Notes under the pieces: model-generated
Seen by the model: the letters and a program-made list of their open reading frames with translations, nothing else
The model's database searches: none
What the model was told of the DNA's origin: nothing
Part shown: positions 16,491 to 19,739 of the stretch, piece after piece
Layout of the letters: every line of letters begins with the position of its first letter
How positions within the stretch are numbered: position 1 is the first letter of the stretch
Assembly (NCBI GenBank): GCA_003157575.1
Contig: PMKA01000319.1
Location: forward strand, 1-19,739
DNA length: 19,739 bases
Source of the DNA: Opitutia bacterium
Lineage (GTDB): Bacteria; Verrucomicrobiota; Verrucomicrobiia; Opitutales; Opitutaceae
Direction: 5' to 3'
Made by a program: the position numbers and the translations under genes

Positions 16491-17738
16491 TTACCGCTGC
16501 TCGTGCCAGAGCTCGGCGAGATGGAGCAGGGTTTCAGCCGACTTCCTCATGTCCTGCAGGCTGACCCATTCGCGCCGGCTGTGCACCTCGTGCATCCCGC
16601 AGAAGATGTTCGGACAGGGCAGCCCCCTTGCGGTAAGGTTCGATCCGTCCGTGCCGCCGCGGATCGCTGCGAAAGACGGGGTGATTCCGGCGCGGCGGGC
16701 GGCCTCGCGGGCCAGCTCGACGGGGCGCATGTCCTTCTCCAGCCAGTAGCGCATGTTCCGGTATTGTTCCTCGAACGTCAGGGCGAACACGGCGCGCGGT
16801 TCGACGATGCGCAACCCCGCCACCACCTGCTCGACCGCTGCCCGCTTGGCCGCCAGCCCGGCCAGCTCGAAATCGCGCAGGATCATGCGGATCGTGCAGC
16901 GATCGGCATTGCCCTCCACCTCGACGGGATGGATGAATCCGTCGCGCCCCGCCGTGCGTTCGGGCGATATCTCCGCGGGCAACGCCGAAAGGAAGCTGCC
17001 CGCCAGGCGGAGCGCGTTGACCATGACCCCCTTTGCCAGGCCGGGATGGATGGAGACGCCGCGAATCTCGATCGTCGCGGCATCGGCCGAGAACGTCTCG
17101 TAATTGATCTCGCCCAGGTCCGCGCCATCGAGCGTGTACCCGACGTCCGCGGAAAGGTCGTCCAGCTTCAGGCGCGTCATCCCCCGCGCGATCTCCTCGT
17201 CAGGATTGAAGCACACGCGGATGATCCCGTGCGGAATCTCGGGATGACGCAGCAGGTGGCGGGCGGCGGCCATGACCGCGGCGACACCCGCCTTGTCGTC
17301 TGCGCCGAGCAGTGTCGCGCCGCTGGCCGTGATGATGTCGTGCCCGGTCTTTTCGCGCAGCTGCGGAGTCGTGTCGACGGTGAGCTCCTGGGTGGGGTCG
17401 TCCGGCAGGACGATCGGCTTGCCGTCGTATTTCTGGTGGACTATTGGCGTCGCCCCCCCCGGCAGTTCGGTCGCCGTGTCGACGTGGGCGAACCAGGCGA
17501 TGCGCGGCGTCACGGCGTCTTTCGACGAGGCGGGAATTGTGGCCAGCGCGTAGCCTTCGGCCGTCAGGCGGACATCGGCCGCACCGATCTCGTTCAATTC
17601 GCGTTCGAGCAGCCGGAGCAATTCCCATTGTCCCTGGGTGCTCGGGCAGGCGGCGGAATGCGCATCGCTCCGGGTGTCCAGTCTGACGTAGCGGCAGAAG
17701 CGTTCCAGCAGATCTTCGCTGTCTATGGAATGACTCAT
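16491..17738 (-). CDS. pepT: Peptidase T (tripeptide aminopeptidase, M20B)
   Basis: From the ATG at 17738 (MSHSIDSEDLLERFCRYV, aligned with the usual PepT start) the protein has 415 residues, normal for the family; the frame is open to ATGs at 17747 and 17774. The di-zinc site is complete: H85 and catalytic D87 (FAHVDT), D147 (LLGADDKAG), E181/E182 (FNPDEE), D204 (YTLDGA) and H386 (CGMHEVHSRREWV). Further PepT signatures are STQGQWELL, HPGLAKGVMVNALRLA and IRGGTDGSNLTARGLPCPN. PepT removes the N-terminal residue from tripeptides in the cytoplasm, releasing amino acids from imported or degraded peptides. It is first in a possible pepT-qor-kinase transcript and divergent from the radical SAM gene. 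The S9 peptidase elsewhere in the window would supply compatible substrates, though no direct link is shown. Confidence 0.94.
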   Translation of the reverse strand: MSHSIDSEDLLERFCRYVRLDTRSDAHSAACPSTQGQWELLRLLERELNEIGAADVRLTAEGYALATIPASSKDAVTPRIAWFAHVDTATELPGGATPIVHQKYDGKPIVLPDDPTQELTVDTTPQLREKTGHDIITASGATLLGADDKAGVAAVMAAARHLLRHPEIPHGIIRVCFNPDEEIARGMTRLKLDDLSADVGYTLDGADLGEINYETFSADAATIEIRGVSIHPGLAKGVMVNALRLAGSFLSALPAEISPERTAGRDGFIHPVEVEGNADRCTIRMILRDFELAGLAAKRAAVEQVVAGLRIVEPRAVFALTFEEQYRNMRYWLEKDMRPVELAREAARRAGITPSFAAIRGGTDGSNLTARGLPCPNIFCGMHEVHSRREWVSLQDMRKSAETLLHLAELWHEQR

Positions 17739-17798
17739 GGGAGGCATGATCGCGCGGCGTGGCCCAAACGGCAAAGAGAAAGCCGCTGAGTCTGCAAG

Positions 17799-17839
17799 CC
17801 TGTAATGTTCCTTTCAATCGTGATGAAACAGGTTATCGT
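17799..17839 (+). promoter_or_regulatory. Candidate operator/promoter between pepT and the radical SAM gene
   Basis: The 110-bp divergent spacer contains nested inverted repeats: cctgt/acagg (17799-17803 with 17828-17832) around tttca-atcgtga-tgaaa (17812-17828). tttcaa (17812-17817) and tatcgt (17834-17839), 16 bases apart, could be a weak -35/-10 for the plus-strand gene. Transcription would then begin almost at the ATG, i.e. a very short leader. This is a proposal from pattern only. Confidence 0.25.
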
Positions 17840-17848
17840 TTTCGGTGA

Positions 17849-19330
17849 ATGAACGTTCTCCTCCTCTATCCGGAGTTTCCCGACACTTTCTGGAGCTTCA
17901 AATACGCGTTGAAATTCATACGCAAGAAGGCGGCATTCCCGCCGCTCGGCCTGCTCACCGTCGCCGCGATGCTTCCGCCGGAGTGGGAAAAGCGCCTGGT
18001 CGATGTCAACGTCCGGAAACTCGCCGATCGGGACATCGCCTGGGCCGACGTGGTCTTTGTGAGCGCGATGATCGCCCAGCGCTCGTCGGCTGAAGGGCTC
18101 ATCGCCCGCTGCCGGGCCGCGGGCAAAAAGATCGTGGCCGGAGGTCCGCTCTTCACCAGCGAACACAGCCAGTTCCCGGAGGTTGATCATTTTGTGCTGA
18201 ACGAGGCCGAGCTCACGCTCCCGCCGTTCCTCCGCGATCTGGCGGCCGGCGCCGCGAAGCCGCTGTACGCCACAACCGAGTTCCCCGATGTGCGGACGGC
18301 CCCGGTTCCGCTCTGGCACCTCGCCGATCTCCGCCGATACGCCTCGATGAGCGTGCAATACTCGCGCGGATGCCCGTTCGACTGCGAGTTTTGCGACGTC
18401 ACCGCCAAGTTCGGACACGTGCCCCGCACGAAATCCCCGGCCCAGGTCATCGCGGAACTCGATGCGTTGTGCGCCCATGGCTGGACCGGCCAGGTGTTTT
18501 TCGTGGACGACAATTTTATCGGGAACAAACGCACGCTCCGGACGGAACTGCTGCCGCGTTTGATCGAGTGGCAGAAGGCACACGGCCACCGCCTGACGTT
18601 CTACACCGAGGCGTCCATCAACCTCGCCGACGACGACGTGCTCCTGCGCCAGCTCGTCGAGGCCGGTTTTGACACCGTGTTCATCGGCATTGAGACTCCG
18701 GATGCCGCCAGCCTCGTGGAGTGCAACAAGCGCCAGAACCAGCAGCGCGACCTGGTCGCGGACGTGAAGCGGATCCAGCGGGCGGGGCTTCAGGTGCAGG
18801 GCGGCTTCATCGTGGGGTTTGACAACGACAATCCGACGATCTTCCGGCGCCAGCTCGAGTTCATCCAGAAGAGCGGCATCGTGACCGCGATGGTCGGCCT
18901 TCTCAACGCGCTCCCGGACACGAAGCTCCACGCGCGTCTGAAAAAGGAGGGGCGCCTCGTTGGAAGGTCAAGCGGCGACAATGTCGATGGGACAACGAAT
19001 TTCGTGCCGCGGATGAACGTCGACGAACTTCGCGCGGGTTACCGCAGGCTCATGCAGAACATCTATGCGCCGCGGCCGTACTACCGGCGCGTGCGCACGT
19101 TCCTGCGCGAGTTCAAGCAGCCCAAATTCTCGCTCACGATGGATCCGGGGCTTTGGATGGCGTTCGCCCGCTCGACTGTGCGCCTCGGCGTTTTCGGCCG
19201 CGAACGCATCGAGTACTGGCGGCTGCTTGCGTGGACGTGTGTGCGCCGTCCGGCTTCCTTCCAGGTGGCGGTGACGCTGGCGATCTACGGGCACCATTTC
19301 CGCAGATGTTGCGCGGGGCTTGCCCCCTGA
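17849..19330 (+). CDS. B12-binding-domain radical SAM protein with DUF4070-type C-terminus (HpnP-like relative)
   Basis: 493 residues. About 1-145 is a cobalamin-binding-like Rossmann domain (MNVLLLYPEFPDTFWSFKYA, PPLGLLTVAAMLP, ADVVFVSAM, KIVAGGPLF). It lacks the DxHxxG motif, as is usual in class B methylase-type radical SAM proteins. The radical SAM domain starts at SVQYSRGCPFDCEFCDV with CxxxCxxC cysteines C175, C179 and C182 for the 4Fe-4S cluster, and includes FFVDDNFIGNK and TEASINLADDD. The region after about residue 350 resembles DUF4070. The architecture matches B12-radical SAM methylases and relatives such as hopanoid C-2 methylase HpnP, but the N-terminus differs from HpnP and no hopanoid genes are nearby, so the substrate is unknown. 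The protein is cytoplasmic, perhaps membrane-associated through its aromatic/basic C-terminus. There is no clear Shine-Dalgarno. Confidence 0.9.
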   Translation: MNVLLLYPEFPDTFWSFKYALKFIRKKAAFPPLGLLTVAAMLPPEWEKRLVDVNVRKLADRDIAWADVVFVSAMIAQRSSAEGLIARCRAAGKKIVAGGPLFTSEHSQFPEVDHFVLNEAELTLPPFLRDLAAGAAKPLYATTEFPDVRTAPVPLWHLADLRRYASMSVQYSRGCPFDCEFCDVTAKFGHVPRTKSPAQVIAELDALCAHGWTGQVFFVDDNFIGNKRTLRTELLPRLIEWQKAHGHRLTFYTEASINLADDDVLLRQLVEAGFDTVFIGIETPDAASLVECNKRQNQQRDLVADVKRIQRAGLQVQGGFIVGFDNDNPTIFRRQLEFIQKSGIVTAMVGLLNALPDTKLHARLKKEGRLVGRSSGDNVDGTTNFVPRMNVDELRAGYRRLMQNIYAPRPYYRRVRTFLREFKQPKFSLTMDPGLWMAFARSTVRLGVFGRERIEYWRLLAWTCVRRPASFQVAVTLAIYGHHFRRCCAGLAP

Positions 19331-19338
19331 GCGCAGGA

Positions 19339-19358
19339 GCCGGCCGGGCTTCGCCGGC
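19339..19358 (+). terminator. GC-rich hairpin after the radical SAM gene
   Basis: gccggc (19339-19344), an 8-base loop and gccggc (19353-19358) form a perfect 6-bp stem 8 bases after the TGA at 19328-19330. There is no following T-run, so it could be a Rho-dependent 3' end structure or simply part of the repeat-rich spacer. Confidence 0.35.
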
Positions 19359-19395
19359 AGGCCCAAGGCCGCGAGCATGTCGAGGAGCCAGGGCA

Positions 19396-19480
19396 ACCTG
19401 ACCCGGAACGTAGCTGCGAGCGGAAGATTTGTCCACTCGCTCACGCTCGCGGCCACGCTCTTTATGGCGCAGGCTCCTAC
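19396..19480. repeat. Dispersed intergenic repeat, copy 2, plus REP half-element
   Basis: acctgaccc (19396-19404), tcgctcacgct (19437-19447) and tcgcggcca repeat the order seen at 10050-10107. Within this copy, cgtagctgcgagcg (19409-19422) and cgctcgcggccacg (19444-19457) are reverse complements with two mismatches, forming a hairpin. Further on, gcaggctcctac (19469-19480) is an exact 12-base reverse-complement match to 11088-11099 in the REP pair. Both repeat families thus meet in this 177-bp spacer. Confidence 0.5.
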
Positions 19481-19507
19481 GATCTAAATGGACGCGACCG
19501 GGCGGCG

Positions 19508-19739
19508 CTACAGCTTGGCGGTGATCTTGGCCTTCAGGGAGGCCTTGTCCATCATGCCCACGTACTGTTCGGCAAGCTGGCCCCCCTTGAACAACAGAAG
19601 GGTTGGAATCGCCCTGATCCCGTACTTTGCGGCGATGTCACCGTGCTCATCGACGTTGACCTTGCGGATGGCAAGCTTGCCCTCCATCTCGGTGGCGAGT
19701 TCTTCGAGGATCGGCGCGATCATCTTGCAGGGGCCGCAC
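19508..19739 (-). CDS. Thioredoxin, 3' part (N-terminus beyond window edge)
   Basis: Reading the minus strand from the window edge gives 76 residues and a stop: CGPCKMIAPILEELATEM, then VNVDEHGDIAAKYGIRAIPT, LLLFKGG and a final KAKITAKL. The active-site CGPC pair is intact (the usual preceding Trp would lie just outside), the cis-proline follows AIP, and the length from CGPC to the end is typical of a ~108-residue thioredoxin. An internal ATG at 19723 is not the start because the conserved active site precedes it. Thioredoxins reduce disulfides in cytoplasmic proteins (ribonucleotide reductase, peroxiredoxins and others). About 30 N-terminal residues are missing from view. Confidence 0.93.
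   Translation of the reverse strand, partial: CGPCKMIAPILEELATEMEGKLAIRKVNVDEHGDIAAKYGIRAIPTLLLFKGGQLAEQYVGMMDKASLKAKITAKL

Noticed and set aside
14818..16749. A 643-codon plus-strand frame spanning parts of three minus-strand genes
   Set aside because: It crosses gene boundaries of well-recognised minus-strand genes and shows shadow composition.
16503..17789. A 428-codon plus-strand frame opposite pepT
   Set aside because: PepT on the minus strand has every metal ligand; the opposite frame has no recognisable motif.

Overview
The window is high-GC bacterial DNA carrying ten protein genes, two of them cut by the window edges. There is no rRNA, tRNA, CRISPR array or complete mobile element that I can recognise. 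Gene content (a DUF1302/DUF1329 pair, a beta-propeller hybrid histidine kinase, a short YchF-like protein without a P-loop, and REP-like intergenic palindromes) suggests a Gram-negative, possibly Verrucomicrobiota/Opitutales-like chromosome. That placement is inferred from family content only. The outer-membrane barrel and periplasmic sensor do establish a double-membrane cell. Only one gene start (the uvrA-like gene) has a convincing Shine-Dalgarno sequence.

Layout from left to right. Minus strand: the 5' part of a DUF1329 gene (1-243) preceded by a DUF1302 outer-membrane barrel gene (282-2255). These two form an operon whose leader contains a terminator-like hairpin. Plus strand, divergent: a full-length but atypical UvrA (2529-5387). 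After a 477-bp GC-rich spacer comes a signal-less HtrA-like S1C protease with one PDZ domain (5865-6836). Minus strand: an exported S9 prolyl-oligopeptidase-type peptidase (7108-9639) whose base composition is visibly lower in GC than its neighbours and which lies between two repeat-bearing spacers. Then a 233-aa YchF/DUF933-like protein lacking a nucleotide-binding P-loop (10217-10918), a spacer with an inverted pair of REP-like elements, and a 1406-aa membrane-bound hybrid sensor kinase (11226-15446). The kinase is preceded closely by a quinone-reductase-like gene (15496-16452) and a tripeptidase T gene (16491-17738), so these three could be one transcript, pepT-qor-kinase. Plus strand, divergent from pepT: a B12-binding radical SAM enzyme of the DUF4070/HpnP-like type (17849-19330). 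The window closes with the 3' part of a thioredoxin gene on the minus strand (19508-19739).

Functionally this looks like ordinary chromosome: envelope transport, DNA repair, proteolysis and peptide use, sensing, and redox. The most interesting items are the P-loop-less YchF relative, the possible attenuator ahead of the DUF1302 gene, the B12-radical SAM enzyme of unknown substrate, and a family of dispersed palindromic elements shared between intergenic spacers. I do not see a clear multi-gene defence or biosynthetic system here.
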